Assembly (NCBI GenBank): GCA_023454395.1
Contig: JAEYFY010000452.1
Span: 1-9,826 of the forward strand
Length of the DNA stretch: 9,826 nt
DNA from: Pseudomonadota bacterium
GTDB lineage: Bacteria; Pseudomonadota; Gammaproteobacteria; Enterobacterales; Enterobacteriaceae
Direction of reading: 5' to 3'
Position 1 is the first letter of the stretch, and each line of letters begins with the position of its first letter. The notes under the pieces are model-generated. The model did no database searches and was not told the DNA's origin. It worked only from the letters and a program-made list of their open reading frames with translations. Shown here in pieces: positions 1 through 7,535 of the stretch. The translations under genes and the position numbers were made by a program.

Positions 1-816
1 GATCGTGTTGCAGCAGGTAAACCGGAAGCGGGGCAATTAACCCTGTCTGCGGAACATCAAGGCGGTAATATTTGTATTGAAGTGACTGATGATGGTGCTG
101 GATTAAACCGCGAACGTATTTTGAAAAAAGCGATTTCATCAGGGCTTGCAGTTTCTGAAAATATGAGCAATGAAGAAATTGCGATGCTGATTTTTGCACC
201 TGGTTTTTCTACCGCAGAAGTCGTCACAGATGTTTCTGGTCGTGGTGTGGGTATGGATGTTGTAAAACGAAATATCCAAGAGATGGGTGGCCAAATTCAA
301 ATTAGTTTTGAAGTGGGTAAAGGGACGCGTATTCGTATTTTACTTCCACTGACATTAGCAATTTTAGATGGTATGTCTGTGAAAGTTCATGATGAAGTCT
401 TTATTTTACCATTAGGAACGGTAGTCAGTTCTTTACAACCGGAAGAAGATGATATTTATCCATTGGCTGGTGATGAGAAATTATTACAGGTCAGAGGGGA
501 ATATTTACCACTGATTGAACTACATCGTACTTTTAATATTGAAGGCGCTCAAACTGATATTACCCAAGCAATTGCGGTTATTGTTCAAAGTGCCGGACGT
601 CGTTATGCTTTATTGGTCGATCAATTAGTTGGTCAGCATCAAGTTGTTGTTAAAAATATAGAAAGCAATTACCGAAAAGTTCCTGGTATATCTGCTGCAA
701 CAATTATGGGCGACGGTAGTGTGGCTTTAATTCTTGATGTACCAGAATTGCAACGTTTAAGTCATACACAAATGACGAATAAGAAAAAGAATACAACTGC
801 GAGCGCAGTCATTTAA
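1..816 (+). CDS. cheA: Chemotaxis histidine kinase CheA, C-terminal 271 residues (5' end outside window)
   Basis: CheA is the cytoplasmic kinase that, under receptor and CheW control, autophosphorylates and passes phosphate to CheY and CheB. The reading frame is open from base 1, so the gene starts upstream; the P1 phosphotransfer, P2, P3 dimerisation and early ATPase parts are missing. Visible are the rest of the P4 ATPase domain: a DDGAG box at local residues 30-34, an F-box region (IFAPGFSTAE, about 64-73) and a glycine-rich GRGVGMDVV lid near 80-88. The P5 CheW-like domain follows from about residue 118 (TLAILDGMSVKV) to about 264. The family is usually about 650 residues, so about 40% is present. 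The gene ends in tandem in-frame stops TAA TAG, and cheW begins 21 bases after the first. Nothing looks broken. Identification is by recognised family motifs and gene order. Confidence 0.98.
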   Translation, partial: DRVAAGKPEAGQLTLSAEHQGGNICIEVTDDGAGLNRERILKKAISSGLAVSENMSNEEIAMLIFAPGFSTAEVVTDVSGRGVGMDVVKRNIQEMGGQIQISFEVGKGTRIRILLPLTLAILDGMSVKVHDEVFILPLGTVVSSLQPEEDDIYPLAGDEKLLQVRGEYLPLIELHRTFNIEGAQTDITQAIAVIVQSAGRRYALLVDQLVGQHQVVVKNIESNYRKVPGISAATIMGDGSVALILDVPELQRLSHTQMTNKKKNTTASAVI

Positions 817-837
817 TAGTGAGGATAAAATAAGATT

Positions 838-1338
838 ATGGCTTCGGAACATTTCGAGAAATTATCCGGTGAAACTGTTGGACAAGGATTTCTAATTTTT
901 ACGCTGGGTGATGAAGAATATGGAATTGATATTTTAAAGGTTCAAGAAATTCGTGGATATGATCAAGTTACACGTATTGCTAATTCACCTAGCTTTATTA
1001 AAGGTGTAACTAATTTACGGGGCGTTATTGTTCCGATAGTTGATCTGCGTATTAAATTTTCACAAGAAAGTGTAACTTATAATGACAATACTGTTGTTAT
1101 TGTGGTTAACTTATTAAATCGAATTGTGGGAATTGTTGTTGACGGTGTTTCTGATGTTCTTACGCTAAAACCAGAGCAGATCTGCCCTGCGCCAGAGTTT
1201 GCAGTCACAATGTCTACTGAGTATTTAACCGGTTTAGGTACTTTAGATGAAAGAATGCTTATTCTTGTTGATATTGAAAAATTACTCAACAGTGAAGAAA
1301 TGGAATTAGTCGATAGCGCAACAATTCAAGCTAAATAA
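838..1338 (+). CDS. cheW: Chemotaxis adaptor protein CheW
   Basis: CheW is a soluble SH3-like scaffold that bridges receptor tips and the P5 domain of CheA in the signalling array. The 166-residue product is almost the usual enteric length (167). It carries the diagnostic core [20 protein letters not shown] (about 21-40), the receptor/CheA contact stretch [18 protein letters not shown] (about 45-62) and the conserved tail [13 protein letters not shown]. It differs from the E. coli protein mainly in the first 15 residues and the last few. The ATG at 838 follows a GAGG at 821-824 with long spacing (13 bases), so the ribosome site is modest; the 21-base gap to cheA suggests co-transcription and coupling. 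It is probably the last gene of its operon, since a terminator-like hairpin and a long AT-rich gap follow. Confidence 0.98.
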   Translation: MASEHFEKLSGETVGQGFLIFTLGDEEYGIDILKVQEIRGYDQVTRIANSPSFIKGVTNLRGVIVPIVDLRIKFSQESVTYNDNTVVIVVNLLNRIVGIVVDGVSDVLTLKPEQICPAPEFAVTMSTEYLTGLGTLDERMLILVDIEKLLNSEEMELVDSATIQAK

Positions 1339-1368
1339 GTTTTGTTTTTTTTTAAAATAATCTAAATA

Positions 1369-1412
1369 CTGTTCCGGTAATTTTGCCGGAATAGCTATTT
1401 CTACCTTTTTTT
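1369..1412 (+). terminator. Probable intrinsic terminator after cheW
   Basis: TTCCGG at 1372-1377 pairs perfectly with CCGGAA at 1386-1391 across an 8-base loop. C1369, T1370 and G1371 extend the stem to 9 pairs, one of them G-U. A run of seven T lies at 1406-1412, but 11 bases separate it from the stem, so this is a weaker or partly effective terminator. It lies 30 bases after the cheW stop codon, where an operon end is expected. Confidence 0.55.
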
Positions 1413-1660
1413 ATTTTATTAGCGAGTGCTAAAGCATTAAATTAACTTTAAGTAAAATTAAAAGATAAAAAAGAACTAATAATTTTGGTTAAGTTCTATT
1501 TTATTACTTATTAACTTATAAGTAGCTATCACCTAGCTGTAATATTTTTCTACTGACGGAAATAACTTTAAAGTTTTTTATACTTATAATTTTAATTAAA
1601 AACAGTATTACCACCGCTTTCTAATGGAGCAAAAATGCGACTAAGGCGAAATGAATCCTA

Positions 1661-1687
1661 TAAAGTTTCTCTTAAGTCTGCCGATAA
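1661..1687 (+). promoter_or_regulatory. Sigma-28 (FliA) class 3 flagellar promoter for the receptor-cheRBYZ operon
   Basis: TAAAGTTT at 1661-1668 and GCCGATAA at 1680-1687 are separated by exactly 11 bases, an exact match to the enteric FliA consensus TAAAGTTT-N11-GCCGATAA. Transcription should start near 1692-1695, giving a leader of about 30 bases before the ATG at 1723, with an AGGG ribosome site at 1714-1717. The position matches the sigma-28 promoter of the meche operon in E. coli. It shows that the receptor does not begin at the upstream in-frame ATG at 1651, which lies before the promoter. Confidence 0.93.
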
Positions 1688-1722
1688 CTTGCTCATTACC
1701 ATTTATTATAAAAAGGGAAACT

Positions 1723-3429
1723 ATGTTTAGCCGAATGAAAATAGTGACTGGATTATTATCCATTCTTCTGTTGTTTGGTGTTTTGCAATTTGTCTCAGGG
1801 GGTGTTTTTTACTCAAATATCATTGAGACAAGAAATGACCTTAATAAAACACTGATAATACAGGATCAACGTGAGCGCCTAGATGAAAGCTGGGCTAACT
1901 TACTGCAAGCTCGTAATAATATTAATCGTGCTGCGATTAGCTTTTTATTACAAGACAAAAATATGAATGTGGATGATTCTCTGTCTGTTGATTATTTAAC
2001 GGGTCTTGCTCGTAAAAATATGTCTCGTGCAGACGAGAAATTTAAAGAATTTGAAAAGAATATTACTGCTTATCAAGTTCACTCAGAAGATGATGTTCGT
2101 AGCCTAAAAGGGCGTTTTATCGAATATTTCTCTGCATTAAACCAACTAGAAATTTTACTTCAAGATAGAAATTTAAAAGACTTTTTTGAGCAACCAACTA
2201 CGGGTTATCAAGACGCTTTTTATAAAGAATATCTTGCATATGTCATGCGCAATGAGAAATTTAACGAAGAGTTAAATGTGGCACTAGAAGCCTCTCACCA
2301 ACGTACTGTCATTACTATGGTTGTGTTAGCCATTATCGTTATCTCGGCATTAATTCTATGCTGGTTTGCATTACGTAATGCCTTAATTAGACCATTAAAT
2401 TCACTTCTATTAAGTATTAAAACCTTCTCTGAAGGTGATTTACGTCCAAATATCGAAGTGAATGGCCGCAATGAAATGAGCTTGTTAGCAAATGGCTTAA
2501 AACATATGCAACAAGAGCTTATTCAAACTGTTCGTGGTGTCTATCAAAGCACGGAAAACATTTATAACAGTACAAGTGAAATTGCTGCTGGAAATAATGA
2601 TTTATCTGCCCGTACAGAAGAGCAAGTGGCTTCGTTAGAAGAAACTGCCGCAAGTATGGAACAGTTAACGGCGACCGTGAAACAGAACGCTGACAATGCT
2701 CGCCAAGCAAGTAACCTTGCTAATGACGCCTCAGATATTGCCCGCCAAGGCGGAAAAGTTGTTGCTAATGTGGTGCAAACAATGCACGACATAGCCGGAA
2801 GTTCTCAGAAAATCACTGATATCACTGCTGTTATCGATGGCATTGCATTCCAGACCAATATTTTGGCGCTGAATGCGGCTGTTGAAGCGGCAAGAGCCGG
2901 TGAGCATGGTCGCGGATTTGCGGTAGTTGCCGGTGAAGTTCGTAACCTTGCACAGAGAAGTGCAGAAGCTGCTAAAGAAATAAAAACACTGATTGAAGAT
3001 TCTGTAAGTCGTACTGAAACGGGTTCTGTACTCGTTGAAAGTGCGGGGGAAACGATGACGCGTATTGTGGATTCTGTAACGCGTGTTACTGACATCATGG
3101 GCGAAATCGCTTCTGCATCAGATGAGCAAAGCCGAGGTATTTCACAAGTTGGGCTTGCGGTTTCTGAAATGGATCGTGTCACTCAGCAAAACGCCTCTTT
3201 AGTAGAACAATCTGCAGCCGCTGCTGCTGGTCTTGAAGATCAAGCAGTTGCATTAACCCGCTTAGTTTCAATCTTCAAATTACCGGGTCAGGAAGAAAAA
3301 ACGCTAGAAAGAAAGGAATCGGATGCAACCCCTGTAGTTAAAGCCGCTGCTCCACTTATAAAACCAGGAACCTCAGAAAAGAAAAAGAGCAGCAGTGTTG
3401 AAGATCCCGCTAACTGGGAAACTTTCTAA
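1723..3429 (+). CDS. tsr: Methyl-accepting chemotaxis protein, Tsr-like, with NWETF tether
   Basis: This 568-residue inner-membrane chemoreceptor has TM1 at about 9-30, a periplasmic four-helix ligand domain at about 31-194, TM2 at about 195-217, a HAMP linker at about 218-270 and a cytoplasmic coiled-coil hairpin with its conserved tip near 396-410 ([15 protein letters not shown]). The start [10 protein letters not shown] aligns without gaps to E. coli Tsr, and the sigma-28 promoter excludes the longer frame from 1651. Amino-acid pocket residues R64, N68, R69 and the QPT threonine (T159) are present, but the position equivalent to Tsr R73 is Ser (S73). Likely methylation sites by alignment are E300, E307 and Q314 plus a C-terminal pair near 496-505. 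The protein ends in NWETF, the docking pentapeptide for CheR and CheB, on a flexible Lys/Pro/Ser-rich linker. Asn68 favours a Tsr-type ligand such as serine, but specificity is an inference. It is the first gene of its operon. Confidence 0.96.
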   Translation: MFSRMKIVTGLLSILLLFGVLQFVSGGVFYSNIIETRNDLNKTLIIQDQRERLDESWANLLQARNNINRAAISFLLQDKNMNVDDSLSVDYLTGLARKNMSRADEKFKEFEKNITAYQVHSEDDVRSLKGRFIEYFSALNQLEILLQDRNLKDFFEQPTTGYQDAFYKEYLAYVMRNEKFNEELNVALEASHQRTVITMVVLAIIVISALILCWFALRNALIRPLNSLLLSIKTFSEGDLRPNIEVNGRNEMSLLANGLKHMQQELIQTVRGVYQSTENIYNSTSEIAAGNNDLSARTEEQVASLEETAASMEQLTATVKQNADNARQASNLANDASDIARQGGKVVANVVQTMHDIAGSSQKITDITAVIDGIAFQTNILALNAAVEAARAGEHGRGFAVVAGEVRNLAQRSAEAAKEIKTLIEDSVSRTETGSVLVESAGETMTRIVDSVTRVTDIMGEIASASDEQSRGISQVGLAVSEMDRVTQQNASLVEQSAAAAAGLEDQAVALTRLVSIFKLPGQEEKTLERKESDATPVVKAAAPLIKPGTSEKKKSSSVEDPANWETF

Positions 3430-3447
3430 CAACAACAAGTGGCTGAC

Positions 3448-3472
3448 AAGCGGTGGCTTTTTACCACCGCTT
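3448..3472 (+). other. GC-rich intercistronic hairpin between the two receptor genes
   Basis: AAGCGGTGG at 3448-3456 and CCACCGCTT at 3464-3472 form a perfect 9-pair stem with a 7-base T-rich loop. It lies 18 bases after the tsr stop codon and 16 bases before the next ATG. Only three T follow before AAACG, so full intrinsic termination looks unlikely. It may act as a partial terminator or as a 3' barrier protecting upstream mRNA from exonucleases. The stem is clear in the sequence; the function is inference. Confidence 0.7.
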
Positions 3473-3488
3473 TAAACGAGGTGAAGGC

Positions 3489-5135
3489 ATGTTTAGGTTT
3501 CGCAAATTAAAGATATCCACCAGTCTCTATTTATTACTGATGATGTTTTGCGTTATGCAGGTGGTTTCTAGTGGTATTTCGCTAGGGATCGTTCATTTGA
3601 ATAACGAACAGATCACCAGAGTAGATATAGATACATCTAAGCGAGATGAATTAGGATTAAGTTGGGCATCTTTAATACAAACACGTAATGCGATTAATCG
3701 TGTAGCTATTGCAGTGAAAACTGAACAGTCAACAGACTATATTCAATCTATTGAATCAATTGCACTTTCACGTTTGGAAACGGCGAATACTCATTTTCAA
3801 AATTTCCTTGCTGATATAAATAAAGAGGCAATCCCAACAGAAGAAAAAGAAATCGTTGAAGCAGTAAAAAACGATTACCACGTTTTATATGGTGCATTAA
3901 CTGAATTACATAGCATGTTAAAAAACGGTAACTTCCAAGGCTTTTTAGATCAACCAACGGAACGTTATCAAACCGCGATGGAAAATTCATTTAATACCTA
4001 TATGAATTATGTTCAGACAGAAATTACTGAATCTATAGAGCAAGGACATCGCTCTTATACTATTGCTATCTTGATGTTTATCGGTGCAATAGCGATGGTT
4101 ATTGTGGTATCACTCGCCGCTCATCGCTGGCTAAGTTTTAATATCATTAAACCTTTCGCAAGTTTAAGCCGTTATTTTAATGATGTGGCTACCGGTAAAT
4201 TAAATCGTGAAATTCTTGTCTTCACCGATGATGAAATAGGGGATGTGTTTAGACGACTACGAGATATGCGTGGAGAGCTAGCGCGTTCTATTCGTATCGT
4301 TCGAGACAACAGCAATGCTATGTATTCCGGTATTCAAGAAATTTCCAAAGGAAATACGGATTTATCCTCAAGAACTGAACAACAAGCTGCTTCGTTAGAA
4401 GAAACTGCGGCAAGCATGGAAGAGTTAACAGCAACGGTAAAACAAAATGCTGATAACGCCCTACAAGCGAGCAAGCTCGCAGAGTCTGCTTCTGAAACAG
4501 CCATTCGTGGTGGCCAAATCACGAATAGTGTTGTTGAAACCATGGATGCGATTACACAAAGTTCTCAAAAGATAGGGGCTATTATCAGTGTGATTGATGG
4601 TATTGCGTTCCAAACCAATATATTAGCACTTAACGCGGCGGTTGAAGCTGCTCGCGCCGGTGAACAAGGACGTGGATTCTCTGTCGTCGCTGGAGAAGTT
4701 CGTAACCTTGCTCAACGTAGTGCTGATGCTGCAAAAGAAATTAAATTGTTGATTGATGAATCTGTTTTACGTGTCTCTCAAGGTTCTCAACTCGTTAATA
4801 ATGCAGGGCAAACAATGGAGGAACTCGTCACATCAGTAAATAAAGTCACTGAATTAATGGCAGAAATCGCCTCAGCTTCTGATGAACAAAGCCGAGGTAT
4901 TCACCAAGTCGCTGATGCAGTCAGTCAGATGGATCAGGTGACACAGCAAAACGCTGCTTTGGTGGAGCAATCAGCATCTGCTGCCGCAGCATTAGAAGAT
5001 CAGGCTAATAACCTTGTTAATGCTGTATCGGCATTCGAGTTGCCTGACACGGATGAGAGTAATCATTCTTCATCCCTTGAAGGTAATGGGTTGAAAAAAG
5101 CAGATAAAAAATCATTTTTTAAAAAGACCCATTAA
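3489..5135 (+). CDS. tap: Methyl-accepting chemotaxis protein in the tap position, no NWETF tail
   Basis: This 548-residue transmembrane chemoreceptor has TM1 at about 11-34, a periplasmic ligand domain at about 35-189, TM2 at about 190-212, HAMP at about 213-270 and a signalling hairpin with its tip near 395-408. The ATG at 3489 is chosen because MFRFRKLKIST matches receptor N-termini and follows GAGGTGAAGG closely; an upstream in-frame GTG at 3453 falls inside a hairpin. Pocket residues R66, N70, R71 and T157 align with Tsr R64, N68, R69 and T156, but the R73 position is Ala (A75). Likely methylation sites include Q298, E305 and E312. The C-terminus is a short Lys-rich tail (SFFKKTH) without NWETF, so it resembles low-abundance receptors such as Tap and Trg. 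The symbol rests on position; the ligand pocket looks more Tsr/Tar-like than dipeptide-sensing Tap, so the ligand is unknown. Confidence 0.93.
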   Translation: MFRFRKLKISTSLYLLLMMFCVMQVVSSGISLGIVHLNNEQITRVDIDTSKRDELGLSWASLIQTRNAINRVAIAVKTEQSTDYIQSIESIALSRLETANTHFQNFLADINKEAIPTEEKEIVEAVKNDYHVLYGALTELHSMLKNGNFQGFLDQPTERYQTAMENSFNTYMNYVQTEITESIEQGHRSYTIAILMFIGAIAMVIVVSLAAHRWLSFNIIKPFASLSRYFNDVATGKLNREILVFTDDEIGDVFRRLRDMRGELARSIRIVRDNSNAMYSGIQEISKGNTDLSSRTEQQAASLEETAASMEELTATVKQNADNALQASKLAESASETAIRGGQITNSVVETMDAITQSSQKIGAIISVIDGIAFQTNILALNAAVEAARAGEQGRGFSVVAGEVRNLAQRSADAAKEIKLLIDESVLRVSQGSQLVNNAGQTMEELVTSVNKVTELMAEIASASDEQSRGIHQVADAVSQMDQVTQQNAALVEQSASAAAALEDQANNLVNAVSAFELPDTDESNHSSSLEGNGLKKADKKSFFKKTH

Positions 5136-5141
5136 AAAACA

Positions 5142-6032
5142 ATGAAACGTAATGTTACTGAAGTCTTATCAGATATCGCTGCTCAACCGTTGGATATTTT
5201 TACCCAACGGTTTATGTTGTCCGATGATCAGTTCCAATCTATATGCCAATTGATTTATCAAAAGGCAGGTATTGTGCTGACTAACAACAAAAGGGAGATG
5301 GTTTATAACCGTCTCACTAGGAGGTTACGTGAATTACGGATGAATAACTTTGGTGACTATCTTGCGTTTCTTAAAAGTGATGTTCGCAACCCTGAATGGC
5401 AAGAGTTTGTAAATGCATTAACAACCAATCTCACTGCATTTTTCAGGGAAGCGCATCATTTTCCTATTTTGGCAAAACATGCCAGAAAAAGAGCAGGAGG
5501 CGTCTACCGAGTATGGTGTGCAGCTGCATCTACTGGAGAAGAACCTTATTCAATTGCGATGACTTTACGCGATGTTTTTGGGAATAACCCTTATAAAACC
5601 AAAATTATTGCCAGCGATATCGATACTAATGTGTTGGATAAAGCACGAAAAGGTGTTTACCGACAGGAAGAGCTTAAAACATTAAATGATGAATATTTGA
5701 AAAAATATTTTCTCAAAGGTGTCGGCGATTTTGAAGGATACGTGAAAATTAGACAGCAAATTAGCGAGATGGTCTCTTTTCAGTATTTGAATTTACTCGA
5801 CAAGCAATGGGATTTAGAAGGCAGTTTTGATGCGATTTTTTGTCGTAATGTCATGATCTATTTTGACAAAGCGACACAACAAACCTTACTTAACCGCTTT
5901 ACCTCATTACTTAAGCCAGACGGAATGCTGTTTGTTGGACATTCTGAAAATGTAAGCCAGCTTAGCAAGGATTTCTACTTGCATGGGCATACCGTTTACG
6001 GGCTGACACCAGCAAGGAGAGGTTATGAATAA
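5142..6032 (+). CDS. cheR: Chemotaxis protein methyltransferase CheR
   Basis: CheR uses S-adenosylmethionine to methylate receptor glutamates during adaptation. The 296-residue product has the N-terminal CheR domain (about 25-90, with IYQKAGIVL and [13 protein letters not shown]), the SAM-binding [14 protein letters not shown] at about 127-140, ASDIDTNVL at about 158-165 and [14 protein letters not shown] at about 229-242. The inserted beta-subdomain that binds NWETF is expected at about 163-205. It is about ten residues longer than the E. coli enzyme, mostly at the N-terminus. The ATG at 5142 is 6 bases after the preceding stop, and I see no Shine-Dalgarno motif in the A-rich stretch before it. 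Translation may depend on coupling and be weak, which would suit an enzyme known to be scarce. The last 8 bases overlap cheB. Confidence 0.97.
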   Translation: MKRNVTEVLSDIAAQPLDIFTQRFMLSDDQFQSICQLIYQKAGIVLTNNKREMVYNRLTRRLRELRMNNFGDYLAFLKSDVRNPEWQEFVNALTTNLTAFFREAHHFPILAKHARKRAGGVYRVWCAAASTGEEPYSIAMTLRDVFGNNPYKTKIIASDIDTNVLDKARKGVYRQEELKTLNDEYLKKYFLKGVGDFEGYVKIRQQISEMVSFQYLNLLDKQWDLEGSFDAIFCRNVMIYFDKATQQTLLNRFTSLLKPDGMLFVGHSENVSQLSKDFYLHGHTVYGLTPARRGYE

Positions 6033-7077
6033 AATAACGGTACTCTGTGTTGATGATTCGGCGCTAATGCGTCAAATCATGCGAGAAATCATCAACAGTC
6101 ATAGCGATATGGAAGTTGTTGATTGTGCCCCAGATCCTATAGTGGCTCGTGACTTAATAAAAAAGTACAACCCACAGGTATTAACGTTAGACGTTGAAAT
6201 GCCACGTATGGATGGTATTGATTTCTTGGAAAAACTGATGCGATTAAGACCAATGCCTGTCGTTATGGTCTCATCATTAACAGCAAAAGGCTCAGAAGTG
6301 ACGTTAAAAGCGTTAGAACTGGGCGCAGTTGATTTTGTGACTAAACCACAGCTTGGTTTGCGTGAAGGTATGATGGCTTATAGTGAACTGATTGCCGAAA
6401 AAATTCGTGCTGCTGCACAGGCACGGATTAATCGCCGAGAAGTACAAGCACCGCCTTCTAAATCATTGTCATTTACACCGATGATTTCGAGTGAAAAGTT
6501 GATTGCGGTAGGCGCATCAACTGGTGGCACAGAGGCTATTCGTAATTTTCTAGAACCATTACCTATTACCAGCCCTGCGATATTAATTACGCAACATATG
6601 CCCGCAGGGTTTACACACTCATTTGCTGAACGATTAAATCGTTTATGCCAAATAAGTGTAAAAGAAGCAGAAGATGGCGAACGTGTATTACCTGGGCATG
6701 CTTATATTGCGCCAGGTGATTATCACATGGAGCTTCGTCGTAATGGTGCTAACTACCAGATCCACATTAATAAAGAGCCTGCGGTCAACCGTCATCGTCC
6801 TTCTGTCGATGTGCTATTTAGGTCTGTCGCAAAATATGCGGGACGTAATGCTATCGGTGTGATTTTAACCGGAATGGGCAGTGATGGTGCTGCTGGCTTA
6901 TTAGAAATGCGTCGTGCAGGTAGTTATACCTTTGCACAAGATGAAGCGAGTTGTGTCGTCTTTGGCATGCCTCGTGCTGCGGTTGAATTAGGCGCAGTAG
7001 ACGAGGTGAAAAGCATAAGCGCAATGAGTAAAGCTGTGCTGATGAAAATCAGTAGCACGCAATCATTGCGTATCTGA
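6025..7077 (+). CDS. cheB: Chemotaxis response regulator / protein-glutamate methylesterase CheB
   Basis: CheB removes methyl groups from receptor glutamates and deamidates receptor glutamines; phosphorylation by CheA activates it. The 350-residue product (E. coli 349) has a receiver domain with acidic residues D10/D11, phosphoacceptor D56 ([11 protein letters not shown]) and K107 in TKPQLG. A linker at about 130-155 joins the methylesterase domain, whose catalytic triad is intact: S165 in GASTGGTE, H191 in TQHMPAGF and D287 in [10 protein letters not shown]. The start overlaps the cheR end by 8 bases and has a strong GGAGAGG site inside cheR, so the two opposing adaptation enzymes are translationally linked. 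A 59-base gap follows before cheY. Confidence 0.98.
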   Translation: MNKITVLCVDDSALMRQIMREIINSHSDMEVVDCAPDPIVARDLIKKYNPQVLTLDVEMPRMDGIDFLEKLMRLRPMPVVMVSSLTAKGSEVTLKALELGAVDFVTKPQLGLREGMMAYSELIAEKIRAAAQARINRREVQAPPSKSLSFTPMISSEKLIAVGASTGGTEAIRNFLEPLPITSPAILITQHMPAGFTHSFAERLNRLCQISVKEAEDGERVLPGHAYIAPGDYHMELRRNGANYQIHINKEPAVNRHRPSVDVLFRSVAKYAGRNAIGVILTGMGSDGAAGLLEMRRAGSYTFAQDEASCVVFGMPRAAVELGAVDEVKSISAMSKAVLMKISSTQSLRI

Positions 7078-7091
7078 TTAAGTTCAGTTTA

Positions 7092-7118
7092 AAAAGCAAC
7101 ACAGTAATTTGCCGATAT
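7092..7118 (+). promoter_or_regulatory. Candidate internal sigma-28 promoter upstream of cheY
   Basis: GCCGATAT at 7111-7118 matches the FliA -10 consensus GCCGATAA at 7 of 8 positions. At the ideal 15-base distance lies AAAA (7092-7095) instead of TAAA; a true TAAA sits two bases further away (7090-7093). Transcription would start near 7124, almost on top of the AAGGAG ribosome site (7125-7130), which argues for caution. The element lies in the cheB-cheY gap. Confidence 0.35.
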
Positions 7119-7136
7119 ATTTTGAAGGAGTTTTCA

Positions 7137-7526
7137 ATGGCAAGTAAGGATCTGAAATTTTTAGTGGTTGATGATTTTTCAACAATGCGCCGCATAGTTC
7201 GTAATTTGCTAAAGGAATTAGGATTTACGAATGTAGAAGAAGCAGAAGATGGTGCTGACGCGTTAGCTAAATTACGCAATTCGGCAATCGATTTTGTGAT
7301 CACAGACTGGAACATGCCAAACATGGATGGTCTAGAGCTTCTTAAAAATATTCGTAGTGACGCGGGACTTGCAGCAACACCAGTACTCATGGTAACCGCT
7401 GAAGCTAAAAAAGAAAATATCATTGCAGCAGCGCAAGCCGGTGCAAGTGGATATGTAGTTAAACCTTTTACAGCAGCAATTCTTGAAGAAAAACTAAATA
7501 AAATTTTTGAAAAACTGGGCATCTAA
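7137..7526 (+). CDS. cheY: Chemotaxis response regulator CheY
   Basis: CheY is the small diffusible regulator that, when phosphorylated by CheA, binds the flagellar switch (FliM) and changes rotation direction. The 129-residue product has exactly the E. coli length and conserves D12, D13, phosphoacceptor D57 ([11 protein letters not shown]), T87, Y106 and K109. The last 45 residues are nearly unchanged from E. coli ([20 protein letters not shown] onward). The ATG at 7137 is chosen over the in-frame TTG at 7122 because AAGGAG (7125-7130) lies 6 bases before it and [13 protein letters not shown] matches the family N-terminus. cheZ begins 9 bases after its stop, with the ribosome site overlapping the stop codon. 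Confidence 0.99.
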   Translation: MASKDLKFLVVDDFSTMRRIVRNLLKELGFTNVEEAEDGADALAKLRNSAIDFVITDWNMPNMDGLELLKNIRSDAGLAATPVLMVTAEAKKENIIAAAQAGASGYVVKPFTAAILEEKLNKIFEKLGI

Positions 7527-7535
7527 GGAGTCGCA

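Larger units (their letters stand above)
1339..1722 (+). other. AT-rich intergenic region between cheW and the first receptor gene
   Basis: This 384-base gap holds no convincing protein gene. It contains a terminator-like hairpin (1369-1394 with a delayed T tract), several weak inverted repeats (AGAACT 1472-1477 with AGTTCT 1492-1497; AGCTA 1524-1528 with TAGCT 1534-1538), a TATAAT at 1585-1590 without a good -35 box, and the sigma-28 promoter at 1661-1687. A 31-codon open frame (1635-1730) with a good Shine-Dalgarno site runs across the promoter. The gap separates the motility/kinase transcript from the receptor/adaptation transcript, as between mocha and meche in E. coli. Confidence 0.8.

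Noticed and set aside
1569..1596. TAAAGTTT at 1569-1576 as a second sigma-28 promoter
   Set aside because: Eleven bases downstream the sequence is AATTTTAA, not GCCGATAA, so only the -35 half is present.
1651..1722. Upstream in-frame ATG extending the first receptor by 24 residues
   Set aside because: The extension contains the consensus sigma-28 promoter, so it would not be on that transcript; the ATG at 1723 has its own ribosome site and matches the Tsr N-terminus.
2805..3182. 125-codon open frame on the minus strand inside the first receptor
   Set aside because: It lies opposite the highly conserved signalling domain and shows no family motif; the product is low-complexity Ser/Ala/Thr, typical of an antisense shadow of coiled-coil coding sequence.
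3453..3488. Upstream in-frame GTG extending the second receptor by 12 residues
   Set aside because: The GTG lies inside the 9-pair hairpin; the ATG at 3489 has GAGGTGAAGG in front and gives a normal receptor N-terminus.
7049..7522. 157-codon open frame on the minus strand opposite cheY
   Set aside because: cheY on the plus strand is intact and strongly conserved; the antisense product resembles nothing I know and has no promoter or ribosome site that I can see.
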